From positions 1 through 9,068 of the forward strand of contig JAPKDI010000037.1 in NCBI GenBank assembly GCA_026421105.1: 9,068 bases of DNA, read 5' to 3'. Below the pieces are notes generated by a model. It saw only the letters and a program-made list of their open reading frames with translations. It made no database searches and had not been told where the DNA came from. This stretch comes from Alphaproteobacteria bacterium. Lineage in GTDB: Bacteria; Pseudomonadota; Alphaproteobacteria; SHVP01. Shown here piece by piece: positions 1 through 8,409 of this stretch; the first letter of the stretch is position 1, and each line of letters starts with the position of its first letter. The translations under genes were made by a program, and so were the position numbers.

Positions 1-1
1 C

Positions 2-127
2 GGTATCTTGACCCATCACGCCGTGCACGACCCAGCCGCTTGGACCTTCCTGGAGACCCTCTTCGGTCGGCTCGGCAGCAAGGTGGGCTGGCTCAACGTG
101 GATGACGTCTCGCGAGTGACCCGGTGA
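2..127 (+). CDS. C-terminal end of a probable polysaccharide deacetylase family protein (5' part outside window)
   Basis: An open frame enters from the left edge and ends at TGA 125-127, giving 41 residues. The fragment begins GILTHHAVHD, then has AAW and FLETLF. A Leu-Thr-His-His...His-Asp pattern followed by a Trp and a Phe-Leu-Glu helix resembles the last strand and helix of short polysaccharide-deacetylase-like proteins (NodB-fold hydrolases acting on N-acetylated sugars) of alphaproteobacteria, where this His lies near the active site. That assignment rests on memory of the family and a short tail, so it is tentative. The stop codon overlaps the GTG start of the next gene (GTGA at 124-127), which implies co-transcription and translational coupling. 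The catalytic Asp and metal-binding His residues would lie upstream of the window. Confidence 0.55.
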   Translation, partial: GILTHHAVHDPAAWTFLETLFGRLGSKVGWLNVDDVSRVTR

Positions 128-606
128 CACGATTTCGATATCCACTGCGAACGCTCCTTCTCGACGACGCCAAGGCCGTGATCGGCCTGACTGTTTCGGC
201 AGGCCCACTATTCTTGGATGATCTTTTGCGCTTCTGGCTCTATGTTTTTTCGTTACTTACAGCGTTGTTTTTGGTTTTCACAATAAGAACGGCAATCCGC
301 CATACGCGAAGGTTAGAACTGTCGGAGGAAGGCATTCAAATGCGCGGCTTTAGGGCACGCGGGTTCAATTGGAAGGAACTGGAGAGCGTTCAACTTCGGT
401 ACTATTCGACGCGTCGTGATCACGAACGCGGCTGGATGAGCCTGAAACTCAGTGGAGGCGGCTCTTCGGTCGCCGTGGATTCTTCGATCGCTGGATTTGA
501 GGATATCGCGCAGCACGTCGCCGCTGCAGCGCGACGGAGCGAGGTCGACCTTAGCCCCGGCACCTGGGAAAATTTTGGCGCAATGGGCATAGAAAAAACG
601 GAATGA
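124..606 (+). CDS. Small two-helix inner-membrane protein with PH-like cytosolic domain, function unknown
   Basis: The product has 160 residues. Residues about 18-31 and 37-54 are hydrophobic and form two closely spaced membrane helices, joined by a short acidic turn (LDD) and followed by a basic stretch (RTAIRHTRR) that should stay in the cytoplasm. Residues about 62-140 run as alternating beta strands and a final amphipathic helix, with the pattern LELSEEGI, an aromatic-rich FNWKELESV strand, and FEDIAQHVAAAA. This resembles bacterial PH-like (bPH/YcxB-type) membrane proteins, in which LxxxGI...W.ei..v is typical. The start is GTG overlapping the upstream TGA. No ATG occurs early enough to give the membrane segment. 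The gene ends 21 bases before the ATPase gene, in the same frame. I know of no specific function; a role in membrane association or in assisting the neighbouring transporter or deacetylase is only inference. Confidence 0.7.
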   Translation: MTRFRYPLRTLLLDDAKAVIGLTVSAGPLFLDDLLRFWLYVFSLLTALFLVFTIRTAIRHTRRLELSEEGIQMRGFRARGFNWKELESVQLRYYSTRRDHERGWMSLKLSGGGSSVAVDSSIAGFEDIAQHVAAAARRSEVDLSPGTWENFGAMGIEKTE

Positions 607-627
607 AACGAGGTTAGTCGAGTACCG

Positions 628-2514
628 ATGGGAAACGTCCTAATCGTTCGCAATTTGAACGTCGACTTCATGGCACCCGAAGGGCGTATCGAAGCCGTGC
701 GCGGCGTGTCGTTCCGTGTTCCCCGAGGCAAGACCGTCGCACTTGTTGGCGAGTCGGGTTCCGGCAAGTCAGTCGTTTCCCAATCGATCATGGGTATTCT
801 TCCGAAAGCCGGTCGGATCTCAGACGGCGAAATTATCTTTTTCGACCCCGACAAACCTCAAAACTTCGTAGATATCGTCACGATCAAAGAGTCCGAAATG
901 CGCCGGCTGCGCGGTGGGCGCATTTCAATTATTTTCCAAGAACCGATGACCTCGCTGTCGCCGCTCCACACCATTGGCGATCAAATCAGCGAAGCGTTCC
1001 TGCTGCACAATACGGCGACCCGCGCTGAAGGCATCGACGCGACCCGCGAAATGCTCGACATGGTTGGCTTTCCCAATGCCAACCAAGCGGTCAAAACCTA
1101 TCCTTTCGAGCTTTCGGGCGGCTTGCGACAGCGCGCGATGATTGCAATGGCGCTGATCTGTCGGCCTGCCATGCTGATTGCTGATGAGCCGACAACTGCT
1201 CTAGACGTAACTATCCAGGCCCAGATCCTTCAGTTAATGAAAGATCTGCAGAGCCAACTTCAGATGGCGATCTTGATGATCACCCATGACCTCGGCGTGG
1301 TCGCCAATATGGCGGATGAAATTATCGTCATGTACCATGGCAAGGTGGTGGAGCAGGGCACCCTGGATCACATCTTTCGCAATGCCGAACATCCCTACCT
1401 CAAGGCACTCCTGAAAGCAGTGCCACGCTTCGGGATGAAAAGCGACGAGCGCCTCGTCCCGATCCGCGAAATCAAAACCGAGGCGGGCAGCTTGCTGAAA
1501 ACGCGCGACCCCTGGCCCGAGGGCAGCGCGACCGATCAACCGCTCCTCAGCGTGCGCAACGTCGGCAAAGAGTTTCAGATTCGGAAGAGTGGATTTTTCG
1601 GCGGTTCCGGCGGCGGCACGGTAAAAGCGGTCGACAACGTGAGCTTCGACGTGCCGCTCGGTACGTGCGTGGGATTGGTCGGTGAGTCGGGTTGCGGCAA
1701 GACGACTACCAGCAAGATGATCATGCGTGCGCTGATGGCGGACTCCGGCGAGATCATGTTCAACAATCGCGGCAGCGTGGTCGACGTTCTTAAACTGCGG
1801 GGCGCCGACCTACTCAATTACCGCCGCCGCGTGCAATACATCTTTCAAGACCCCTACAGCTCCCTGAACCCACGCATGACGGTGTTCGATATCATCAGCG
1901 AGCCGCTCGTGATCCACGACGTTGGCGACGCCGAGGAGCGCATGGAGCGGGTGCGCGAACTCATGATGTTGGTCGGCCTGCCCGTGCCTTACCTGCGGCG
2001 CTATCCCCATTCATTTTCTGGCGGTCAGCGCCAACGCATCGGCATCGCCCGGGCGCTCGCTTTGCAACCCGATCTCCTTATCTGCGATGAGCCCGTATCG
2101 GCGCTCGATGTTTCCATTCAGGCGCAGGTCCTCAATCTGTTGAAGGATCTGCAACAAGAACTCGGCCTGACCTACCTGTTCATCTCCCATAACCTGGCGG
2201 TCATCGACTACATCGCCGACCACGTCGTGGTGATGTGCGCAGGTCGCGTCGTTGAGAGTGCGCCGCGCGAGAATTTTTTCGACAACCCGGTGCACCCCTA
2301 TACCAAAGCGCTTTTGTCGGCGGTCCCCGACCCCAACCCGGATCGACGCCTCGACTTCCAAGCACTCCGCGAGGACCAGGCATCGAACCCCGCAGCTTGG
2401 CCAAAACCCTACGCCTTGAACGGTTCAGACCCCTCTCATATGGTCGACTTAGGTGACCGCCATTTTGTCCGTGCCGTCAGCGAAAACCCCGTAATAGAGG
2501 ACTTGCGCGCATGA
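628..2514 (+). CDS. Fused two-domain ATP-binding protein of an Opp/Dpp-type ABC importer
   Basis: This 628-residue protein carries two complete nucleotide-binding domains in one chain, as in YejF or GsiA, replacing the separate OppD and OppF subunits. Domain 1 has Walker A GESGSGKS (41-48), Q-loop FQEP (Gln104), signature LSGGLRQR (162-169), Walker B ending at Asp186-Glu187, and switch His220. Domain 2 has Walker A GESGCGKT (352-359), Q-loop Gln407, signature SGGQ (464-467), Asp487-Glu488 and His521. Each domain ends with the HPY motif (255-257 and 556-558) of the oligopeptide-transporter C-terminal extension. All catalytic residues are present, so both ATP sites should work. A Gly-rich stretch (GFFGGSGGG) sits before the second domain's core. 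ATG 628 is the first possible start, because TGA 604-606 is in frame upstream. Its ribosome site is weak (ACGAGG 608-613 is far, GAG 620-622 is close). The stop overlaps the next start (ATGA, 2511-2514). Confidence 0.95.
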   Translation: MGNVLIVRNLNVDFMAPEGRIEAVRGVSFRVPRGKTVALVGESGSGKSVVSQSIMGILPKAGRISDGEIIFFDPDKPQNFVDIVTIKESEMRRLRGGRISIIFQEPMTSLSPLHTIGDQISEAFLLHNTATRAEGIDATREMLDMVGFPNANQAVKTYPFELSGGLRQRAMIAMALICRPAMLIADEPTTALDVTIQAQILQLMKDLQSQLQMAILMITHDLGVVANMADEIIVMYHGKVVEQGTLDHIFRNAEHPYLKALLKAVPRFGMKSDERLVPIREIKTEAGSLLKTRDPWPEGSATDQPLLSVRNVGKEFQIRKSGFFGGSGGGTVKAVDNVSFDVPLGTCVGLVGESGCGKTTTSKMIMRALMADSGEIMFNNRGSVVDVLKLRGADLLNYRRRVQYIFQDPYSSLNPRMTVFDIISEPLVIHDVGDAEERMERVRELMMLVGLPVPYLRRYPHSFSGGQRQRIGIARALALQPDLLICDEPVSALDVSIQAQVLNLLKDLQQELGLTYLFISHNLAVIDYIADHVVVMCAGRVVESAPRENFFDNPVHPYTKALLSAVPDPNPDRRLDFQALREDQASNPAAWPKPYALNGSDPSHMVDLGDRHFVRAVSENPVIEDLRA

Positions 2515-4427
2515 GCCGAAACGCTGGTTTCTTCCGCCCCATCCTTGGCGCTGCCTCAGGACTATTGCTGGCCCTAGGAGCCCTTCAAGCCCCCGCCGGC
2601 GCTACCAATTTGCTAGAAACGCCCATGTTCAGAGATGCCGTTCGCGACGGCACGATGCCGCCTGTCAACAACCGCGTGCCCACTGAACCGTCAGTGGTGA
2701 AACTAGACGGGGAAAAACGTATTGGGCGCCATGGTGGCGACATTAAAATGCTAATCGGTCGCGCTCGCGATGTGCGTTTGCTCGTGGTCTATGGCTACGC
2801 ACGCTTGGTCGGTTACAACGAACAGTTCGAGATCGAGCCCGACATTCTAAAGGCAGTAGACAGCGACGATGATCGGGTGTTCACGTTGCATTTGCGCGAG
2901 GGCCACAAATGGTCAGACGGCGCGCCGTTCACGTCTGAAGATTTCCGCTATTGGTGGGATGACGTCGCCAACAACCCGAACCTGTCACCGTCCGGACCGC
3001 CGATCGACATGTTGGTTGATGGGCAACCTCCGCTTTTCGAAGTCATCGACGAGACCACGGTCCGTTACAGCTGGGCAAGTCCAAATCCATCATTTCTCGA
3101 GCGCCTCGCCGGCGCATCGCCGTTGTTCATCTATCGCCCCGCGCACTTCTTAAAGACGTTTCATATCGACCACGCCACGCCAGAACAACTTGAGACCAAT
3201 GCTGGCGGCGCCCGCAGCTGGGCGGCCCGGCACAACCGCGTCGACAATCTCTACAAGTTCGATAATCCGGATTTGCCGACGCTTCAGCCGTGGATGAATG
3301 TGACACGCCCGCCGGCCAATCGGTTCGAAGCACGACGCAACCCGTACTACCACCGCATTGACGAAGCAGGCCGCCAGCTGCCGTATGTCGACCGGGTGTT
3401 CATGAGCCAGGTCTCCGCGCAACTCATTCCAGCTAAGGCCGGTTCGGGTGAGGTTGACCTGCAGGCACGCGCCATCTCCTTCGATAATTTTCCCTTCCTG
3501 AAGCAGGGCGAAAAACGAAACAACTACGTGACCCATCTTTGGCGCGAAGCCAAAGGATCGCACATTGCGCTCTACCCTAATCTCAATATCGACGACCCCG
3601 GTTGGCGGGCATTGTTTCGCGATGTGCGCTTTCGTCGTGCGCTGTCGATGGCGGTCGATCGCGGTTTGATCAACGAGGCGCTCTATTTTGGTCTCGCCAT
3701 CGAGGGCAACAACACAGTGCTTCCCGATAGCCCGCTATTCAAAGAGGAGTACCAACTCCAGTGGGCGACGTTCGATCCCGACAAATCGAACGACTTGCTC
3801 GACGCTATGGGCCTGATCGAGCGCAACGGCGCCGGAACTCGATTGATGCCCGATGGCCGGCCGATCGAAATCATTATCGAGACCGCAGGCGAAAGCACGG
3901 AAGAAACGGATGTTCTGCAGCTTGTGACCGAGTCGTGGGCCGAAATTGGCGTCAAGATTTTTAGCCGGCCCTCGCAGCGTGAGGTGTTCCGCAATCGCAT
4001 TTTCGCCGGTCAAACCCAAATGGCGGTGTGGACCGGGTGGGAGAACGGCGTGCCGACGGCGCGATTTGAACCGAAAGAGCTCGCCGTTACATCGCAGCAT
4101 CAGTACCAATGGCCGCAGTGGGGCCAGTTCTACGAGACAAAAGGTCGAAGCGGCGAGCGAGTCGACTTGCCGGAGGCCCAGCAGCTCGACGCCCTACACG
4201 CGGAATGGCTCGCCTCCAAGTCGCCCGACGACCGCGAGACGATCTGGCACAAAATGCTCGCCATTCATGCCGACCAGGTATTCATGATCGGTATCGTCTC
4301 CGGGGTGATGCAGCCGATTGTGGTGCGGGATGGGCTGCGCAACGTGCCCAAAGAGGGAGTCTACAACTGGGACCCAGGCGCGCATTTCGGCATTTACCGG
4401 CCGGACACCTTTTGGTTCGATCGCTAG
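2511..4427 (+). CDS. Periplasmic solute-binding protein, family 5 (peptide/nickel/opine type), long form
   Basis: The product has 638 residues. The N-terminus is a Sec signal peptide: Arg3 and Arg9, a hydrophobic core at 11-27, and a probable signal peptidase I cut after APAGA (about residue 31). There is no lipobox cysteine, so it should be free in the periplasm. Family 5 marks include WSDGAPFTSEDF (134-145) and DVRFRRALSMAVDR (371-384). A central PPANRFEARRNPYYHRID segment followed by LPYVDRV is typical of the longer alphaproteobacterial members. At over 600 residues it is about 100 longer than DppA or OppA. Related long proteins bind peptides, opines or plant and plant-wall oligosaccharides, so the ligand cannot be named. 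The ATG is supported by AGAGGA at 2496-2501, nine bases upstream. It lies between the ATPase and permease genes of the same transporter and should deliver the solute to them. Confidence 0.93.
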   Translation: MSRNAGFFRPILGAASGLLLALGALQAPAGATNLLETPMFRDAVRDGTMPPVNNRVPTEPSVVKLDGEKRIGRHGGDIKMLIGRARDVRLLVVYGYARLVGYNEQFEIEPDILKAVDSDDDRVFTLHLREGHKWSDGAPFTSEDFRYWWDDVANNPNLSPSGPPIDMLVDGQPPLFEVIDETTVRYSWASPNPSFLERLAGASPLFIYRPAHFLKTFHIDHATPEQLETNAGGARSWAARHNRVDNLYKFDNPDLPTLQPWMNVTRPPANRFEARRNPYYHRIDEAGRQLPYVDRVFMSQVSAQLIPAKAGSGEVDLQARAISFDNFPFLKQGEKRNNYVTHLWREAKGSHIALYPNLNIDDPGWRALFRDVRFRRALSMAVDRGLINEALYFGLAIEGNNTVLPDSPLFKEEYQLQWATFDPDKSNDLLDAMGLIERNGAGTRLMPDGRPIEIIIETAGESTEETDVLQLVTESWAEIGVKIFSRPSQREVFRNRIFAGQTQMAVWTGWENGVPTARFEPKELAVTSQHQYQWPQWGQFYETKGRSGERVDLPEAQQLDALHAEWLASKSPDDRETIWHKMLAIHADQVFMIGIVSGVMQPIVVRDGLRNVPKEGVYNWDPGAHFGIYRPDTFWFDR

Positions 4428-4447
4428 CTCGGCTGCGGTAAGCCTCC

Positions 4448-5473
4448 ATGTTCAACTACCTGATTCAGCGCCTGCTGATCATGATCCCTACCTTGCTGGT
4501 AATCAGCTTCTTGGTGTTCATAATCATCCAGCTGCCACCCGGCGACTTCCTATCGAACCAGCTTGTCGAACTGCAATCCCAGGGCGATAGCGCCGCGACC
4601 GAACGCATTGAGTTCTTGCGCGCGCAATACGGACTCGACCGATCCTTCCTTGAGCAATATGCGATCTGGCTCGGCGTTTGGCCGGGACCGGAAGGCCTCT
4701 CGGGCATGCTACAGGGCGACATGGGTCATTCCTTCGAGTTTGACCTTCCTGTGACCGACGTCGTCGGGGACCGCATCTGGCTGACGATCATCGTCTCATT
4801 CTCAACCATCATCTTCACCTGGTTGGTGTCGTTCCCGATCGGTGTGTACTCGGCGACGCATCAATACAGCTGGGGTGATCACAGTCTGACGTTCCTCGGT
4901 TTCCTCGGCCTTGCCACACCGAACTTCTTGTTGGCGCTTGTTCTGCTGTACCTCGCGAATGTGTGGTTCGGTACAGAGATAGGCGGTCTGATGGCCGATC
5001 AATACCTCGACCAACCCTGGAGCTTCGGCAAACTGGTATCGATTCTTGAACACCTTTGGGTGCCAGTCGTGGTGATTGGCACGTCCGGCACTGCCGGGAT
5101 GATCCGGCGTTTGCGCGCCAACTTGTTGGACGAACTGCAAAAACAATACGTCACCACCGGGCGCGCTAAGGGCTTGGGGCGTTTTCGCCTGCTGATCAAG
5201 TACCCGCTCCGGATGTCGCTTAATCCGTTCATTGCGGACATTGGCAATCTCTTGCCACAGGTCATATCTGGTGCGGCCATTGTGTCGGTCGTGCTGTCGC
5301 TGCCGACGACTGGGCCGATGCTACTTCAGGCGCTCGAATCGCAAGACCAGTTCCTCGCAGGTTCGTTCTTAATGGGTCTCGCGTTGCTCACGGTGATCGG
5401 CATGTTCTTATCGGATGTGGCGTTGGCTTTCCTTGATCCACGCATTCGCCTCGGCGCGAGTGGTACCCGGTGA
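4448..5473 (+). CDS. ABC importer permease, DppB/OppB type
   Basis: This 341-residue inner-membrane protein starts with the hallmark of the B-type permeases: MFNYLIQRLLIM, a first membrane helix at about 9-29, then LPPGDF. A periplasmic segment follows, and further helices lie at roughly 110-130, 145-170, 205-220, 265-290 and 305-330. The cytoplasmic coupling (EAA) loop is at about 220-244 (RRLRANLLDELQKQYVTTGR, then AKGLG) and should dock on one half of the fused ATPase. The gene starts 20 bases after the binding-protein stop with only a weak ribosome site (GGTAAG about 4437-4442). Its TGA overlaps the next gene's GTG start (5470-5473). Length and layout are normal for the family. The substrate is unknown. 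Confidence 0.93.
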   Translation: MFNYLIQRLLIMIPTLLVISFLVFIIIQLPPGDFLSNQLVELQSQGDSAATERIEFLRAQYGLDRSFLEQYAIWLGVWPGPEGLSGMLQGDMGHSFEFDLPVTDVVGDRIWLTIIVSFSTIIFTWLVSFPIGVYSATHQYSWGDHSLTFLGFLGLATPNFLLALVLLYLANVWFGTEIGGLMADQYLDQPWSFGKLVSILEHLWVPVVVIGTSGTAGMIRRLRANLLDELQKQYVTTGRAKGLGRFRLLIKYPLRMSLNPFIADIGNLLPQVISGAAIVSVVLSLPTTGPMLLQALESQDQFLAGSFLMGLALLTVIGMFLSDVALAFLDPRIRLGASGTR

Positions 5474-6639
5474 CCGATCGTTCCGCCGACAAACCGCTCG
5501 ACCACTTCGTCAGCCAAGAGCCCTTCGACCCCTATTCCATCGAGACCATGACGCCCGGCCAGGAGCGTTTTTTCATGGCCTCACAATGGAAGATGATGTG
5601 GTGGAAGCTGTTGCGCCACAAACTTGCGGTGATCTCCGGTGTCATCCTTCTGGTGCTTTACTGCTCGATTTTGGTCAGCGAGTTTCTCGCTCCATACGAG
5701 CTTAGCTTCCGCGATCGCCGTAACATCTTTGCGCCGCCCCAAGGAATCCACCTGTTTCACGAAGGCAGCTTGATCGGACCGTTTGTCTACGGCTACGACA
5801 AAAAGCTTAATCTCGAGACGTTGCAACGCGAATACACGCCTAACCCCGACAAGGTCTACAAGCTGCGATTCTTCTGCCTCGGCGATGAGTACAGATTCTG
5901 GGGACAGATTGAGGGGCGCTTCCACGTCGTGTGCCCGGCCGATGGGGGAACGTTTTACCTCCTAGGCACAGACCGACTCGGACGAGATATGCTGTCGCGA
6001 ATCATTTACGGCACGCGCATCTCGCTGACCGTCGGCCTAATCGGCATCACCATCAGTTTCTTGTTGGGTATCGTGCTCGGTGGCCTGGCCGGCTACTACG
6101 GCGGCTGGGTCGACAGCTTGGTACAGCGAACGATCGAGATCATTCGATCGTTCCCCGAATTGCCGCTTTGGATGGCGCTGTCTGCTGCTCTGCCGGTGAC
6201 CTGGAGTCCTATCCTTATCTACTTCGGAATCACGATCATTCTCGGGCTGATCGATTGGACTGGGCTTGCCCGCGCAGTGCGTTCAAAGCTCCTCGCCCTG
6301 CGTGAAGAGGATTTTGCGACCGCCGCTGTATTGTTGGGCGCCAGTCCGCGTCGGGTGATTGGACGCCACCTATTGCCCAGTTTCATGAGCCATTTGATTG
6401 CGTCTGCGACGCTCTCGATACCAGCGATGATCCTTGGGGAAACAGCCCTTTCGTTTTTGGGCCTCGGATTGCGTCCACCGATCACGAGCTGGGGCGTCCT
6501 ACTGAACGAGGCGCAGAATATCAACGTTGTCGCGCTTTACCCGTGGCTCATGCTCCCCGTCGTGCCCGTGATCATCACGGTTCTTGCGCTGAATTTTTTC
6601 GGCGATGGGCTTCGCGACGCGGCCGATCCCTACAAGTAG
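5470..6639 (+). CDS. ABC importer permease, DppC/OppC type, with extended periplasmic segment
   Basis: The product has 389 residues, about 90 more than DppC. A cytoplasmic N-terminal segment (1-45) precedes the first helix (about 52-73). Residues about 77-165 form a hydrophilic periplasmic insertion, followed by the conserved TDRLGRDMLSRIIYG motif (167-181) that opens the transport core. The coupling loop is around 278-292 (REEDFATAAVLLGAS, then PRRVIGRHLLPS), and the C-terminus has the family pattern SFLGLGLRPPITSWG. The insertion holds two cysteines, Cys136 and Cys155, which could form a disulfide. Similar insertions occur in the long-form alphaproteobacterial transporters that pair with 600-residue binding proteins. 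The start is GTG within the upstream TGA (GTGA), with GCGAG about ten bases before it. This is the last gene of the operon and stops four bases from the convergent methyltransferase gene. Confidence 0.92.
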   Translation: MTDRSADKPLDHFVSQEPFDPYSIETMTPGQERFFMASQWKMMWWKLLRHKLAVISGVILLVLYCSILVSEFLAPYELSFRDRRNIFAPPQGIHLFHEGSLIGPFVYGYDKKLNLETLQREYTPNPDKVYKLRFFCLGDEYRFWGQIEGRFHVVCPADGGTFYLLGTDRLGRDMLSRIIYGTRISLTVGLIGITISFLLGIVLGGLAGYYGGWVDSLVQRTIEIIRSFPELPLWMALSAALPVTWSPILIYFGITIILGLIDWTGLARAVRSKLLALREEDFATAAVLLGASPRRVIGRHLLPSFMSHLIASATLSIPAMILGETALSFLGLGLRPPITSWGVLLNEAQNINVVALYPWLMLPVVPVIITVLALNFFGDGLRDAADPYK

Positions 6640-6643
6640 AGCG

Positions 6644-7471
6644 CTACAGCTTTCGCAACCACAGACTGCTCTCGACGGCGCCTTCGGGAAGCGGCAGCGT
6701 TGCAATCACGCTCTTGACGATCTGCTCTTTCATACGCGTTACGGCATAGTGGCTAGACCAAAGTGGCGCAAACCCGTTGCCTTGAAGAAGTGTCGCCACG
6801 CCAAGCTGTTCGTTATAGCCGCGCCATTGCCAAGCTTTCGGATAGGCATCGGGCAGAAACACATCGTGAATATGTACTAACACGCCGGCCGGCAACCGTG
6901 GTAAGACGCGGTTAAACAAGACGTCGACGTCGGTCCCCGGCATCAAGAGATGGCTGGAGTCGATGAATAACACATCGCCCGCTAACAGTGGCGCGAACAC
7001 CTCACCATCAACATCCTGAACCGTTTGCCGGATGAGGCGAACGGGAAGCGCGTCAATCGCGGCACGCGGCGCCGGATCGATAGCGGTGAAGGCGCAGGAG
7101 AAATCGCCGTCGACAATTGCCTGCACCATGAAGCGGGTCGAGTGCCCCGAACCGACCTCGATAATACGCGATGGTTTGTGATGGCGGACCATCGCATAGG
7201 CCGCCGCGCCATCGCTACGCGGAAACCAATCCTGCGCCCAGCGCGGCGACGGCGGCGGTCCCGAAAACGTGGTGAGCGTATCGGACGTCTCGTTGATAAG
7301 TTTAAGCGTTCGCGCAAAAGCCGGTTCTTGGCTCGAGAAGATGTCGGCTATCTCGGCATACTCGGGCTGTTGGTCGACGATGGTGTCGGCGTAGCGATAG
7401 GGAATAAAGAAACCACGCTGGGCCACACTGGTGACGGTCAAAAGCCCTAATCGCAATCGGCGTAGGTTCAT
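6644..7471 (-). CDS. Class I SAM-dependent methyltransferase, substrate unknown
   Basis: The product has 275 residues from ATG 7471. A Rossmann methyltransferase core is visible: EVGSGHST (105-112) is the glycine-rich SAM-binding motif I, AIDPAPR (130-136) holds the acidic residue expected to touch the SAM ribose, DVLFIDSSH (166-174) is the post-III strand, and VHIHDVFLP (199-207) follows. The IDSSH and HIHD pattern is that of the Methyltransf_24/CmcI-like group, which often contains small-molecule or sugar methyltransferases. The first about 80 residues are not part of the core and carry no signal peptide. A TTG at 7492 would add seven residues, but ATG 7471 is preferred; neither has a clear ribosome site. 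The gene begins 30 bases after the hydrolase stop on the same strand, so the two are probably co-transcribed. The acceptor molecule cannot be inferred. Confidence 0.85.
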   Translation of the reverse strand: MNLRRLRLGLLTVTSVAQRGFFIPYRYADTIVDQQPEYAEIADIFSSQEPAFARTLKLINETSDTLTTFSGPPPSPRWAQDWFPRSDGAAAYAMVRHHKPSRIIEVGSGHSTRFMVQAIVDGDFSCAFTAIDPAPRAAIDALPVRLIRQTVQDVDGEVFAPLLAGDVLFIDSSHLLMPGTDVDVLFNRVLPRLPAGVLVHIHDVFLPDAYPKAWQWRGYNEQLGVATLLQGNGFAPLWSSHYAVTRMKEQIVKSVIATLPLPEGAVESSLWLRKL

Positions 7472-7501
7472 GATCGTTTTAGGGCACGCCAAACGCCGCG
7501 T

Positions 7502-8386
7502 TTAGGCGAAGCTGGGTTCCGGGGTGCCAGGACGCAAGATCATACCCTCTTGGGCAACCAGCGATCCGGGTCGTATATCGACGACCTGTTTGGCGACCCC
7601 ATCCATATAGTCGTCGTCATGGTCCGGATCGTGATGGAAGACGCAATATTGTTTGACGTTGGCCAGGTCGCAAAGGCGCGCGCCTTCTTGCCATGTCGAA
7701 TGCCCCCAACCGACCCGGTTCTTGTATTCGTCGTCGGAGTACATCCCATCGTAAATTACGAGATCGGCACCCTCGATCAGCTTGAGGACGTTTTGATCAG
7801 GCTCGCCAGGCGTATGTTCAGTGTCCGTCAGGTAGCAGATCGACTTGCCCCGATAGTTCACCCGATAGCCCGTCGCGCCATTGGGATGGTTAAGTACGCA
7901 GGTTTGCACCTCAACTTCGGGATAGGGTTGCAACGTATCGCCCCCCCTAAAGTCGTGAAGCGACAACTTGCACTGAAATATCTCAAGCGGGACCGGGAAC
8001 AGCGGCGCCATCATCAGTTCCGTGAGCGCGTAGCGAATGGTGTGTTTGGGCTGAAGGTGTCCGGCCCAAATTTGAAATTCATTGGTCGGAAAAAACGCCG
8101 GGCGGAAAAACGGCAGCCCGCACACATGATCGAAGTGGGTATGGGTCAGGTAGAGGCTCGCCTTGAGGTTCTTCTTGGTCACCAGCTCGTTGCCGAGGTA
8201 GCGCAGACCCGTGCCCGCGTCGAACACCAAAAGGTGGTCGCCACACCAAATCTCTAGGGTCGAGGTATTACCGCCGTATTTGACGATATCCGGTGCGGAA
8301 CAGGCGACGCTACCTCGCACACCCCAGAATCGGACGAAAAAATCGCTGCCTGACAAGATCGGTGACCCCTGAAAAACGTGCGGCAT
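7502..8386 (-). CDS. Metallo-beta-lactamase-fold hydrolase
   Basis: The product has 294 residues with the metal site intact: THTHFDH (81-87, the HxHxDH motif), His167 in LNHP, Asp188 in LTDTEH and His251/His252 in FHHD. GHST (228-231) and an Asp-rich DPDHDDD (253-259) are also present. The N-terminal block FWGVRGS (20-26) with GGNTSTLEI (38-46) marks the MBL subgroup resembling RNase Z/phosphodiesterase-like proteins (the Lactamase_B_2 style, perhaps the TaR3-like branch), not true beta-lactamases. There is no signal peptide, so it should act in the cytoplasm, probably on a phosphodiester or similar ester; its substrate is not known. It sits 66 bases downstream of a response-regulator gene and just upstream of a methyltransferase gene. 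The ATG at 8386 has only a weak GCGAGA directly before it. Confidence 0.88.
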   Translation of the reverse strand: MPHVFQGSPILSGSDFFVRFWGVRGSVACSAPDIVKYGGNTSTLEIWCGDHLLVFDAGTGLRYLGNELVTKKNLKASLYLTHTHFDHVCGLPFFRPAFFPTNEFQIWAGHLQPKHTIRYALTELMMAPLFPVPLEIFQCKLSLHDFRGGDTLQPYPEVEVQTCVLNHPNGATGYRVNYRGKSICYLTDTEHTPGEPDQNVLKLIEGADLVIYDGMYSDDEYKNRVGWGHSTWQEGARLCDLANVKQYCVFHHDPDHDDDYMDGVAKQVVDIRPGSLVAQEGMILRPGTPEPSFA

Positions 8387-8394
8387 TCTCGCTT

Positions 8395-8404
8395 ACAGGC
8401 CTGT
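8395..8404. repeat. Perfect 10-base palindrome upstream of the hydrolase start
   Basis: ACAGGCCTGT is its own reverse complement and lies 9-18 bases before the hydrolase ATG, inside its expected leader. It could be a protein-binding half of a control region or a small hairpin masking the ribosome site. A palindrome of this length can arise by chance, so this is a weak call. Confidence 0.25.
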
Positions 8405-8409
8405 TAATG

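Noticed and set aside
420..854. A 144-codon minus-strand frame across the PH-like/ATPase junction
   Set aside because: It overlaps two better-supported plus-strand genes, including the first Walker A coding region. The product is low in recognisable structure.
3150..3563. A 137-codon minus-strand frame inside the binding-protein gene
   Set aside because: It lies antisense to a well-supported family 5 binding protein and has no motif or ribosome site of its own.
7472..7492. TTG start adding seven residues to the methyltransferase
   Set aside because: An ATG follows in frame at 7471. The extra residues are not hydrophobic or motif-bearing, and TTG has no better ribosome site.
7550..8257. A 235-codon open frame on the plus strand opposite the MBL hydrolase
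   Set aside because: It is fully antisense to a gene with intact metal-site motifs. Its product shows no recognisable domain, so it is a shadow of the GC-rich coding strand.
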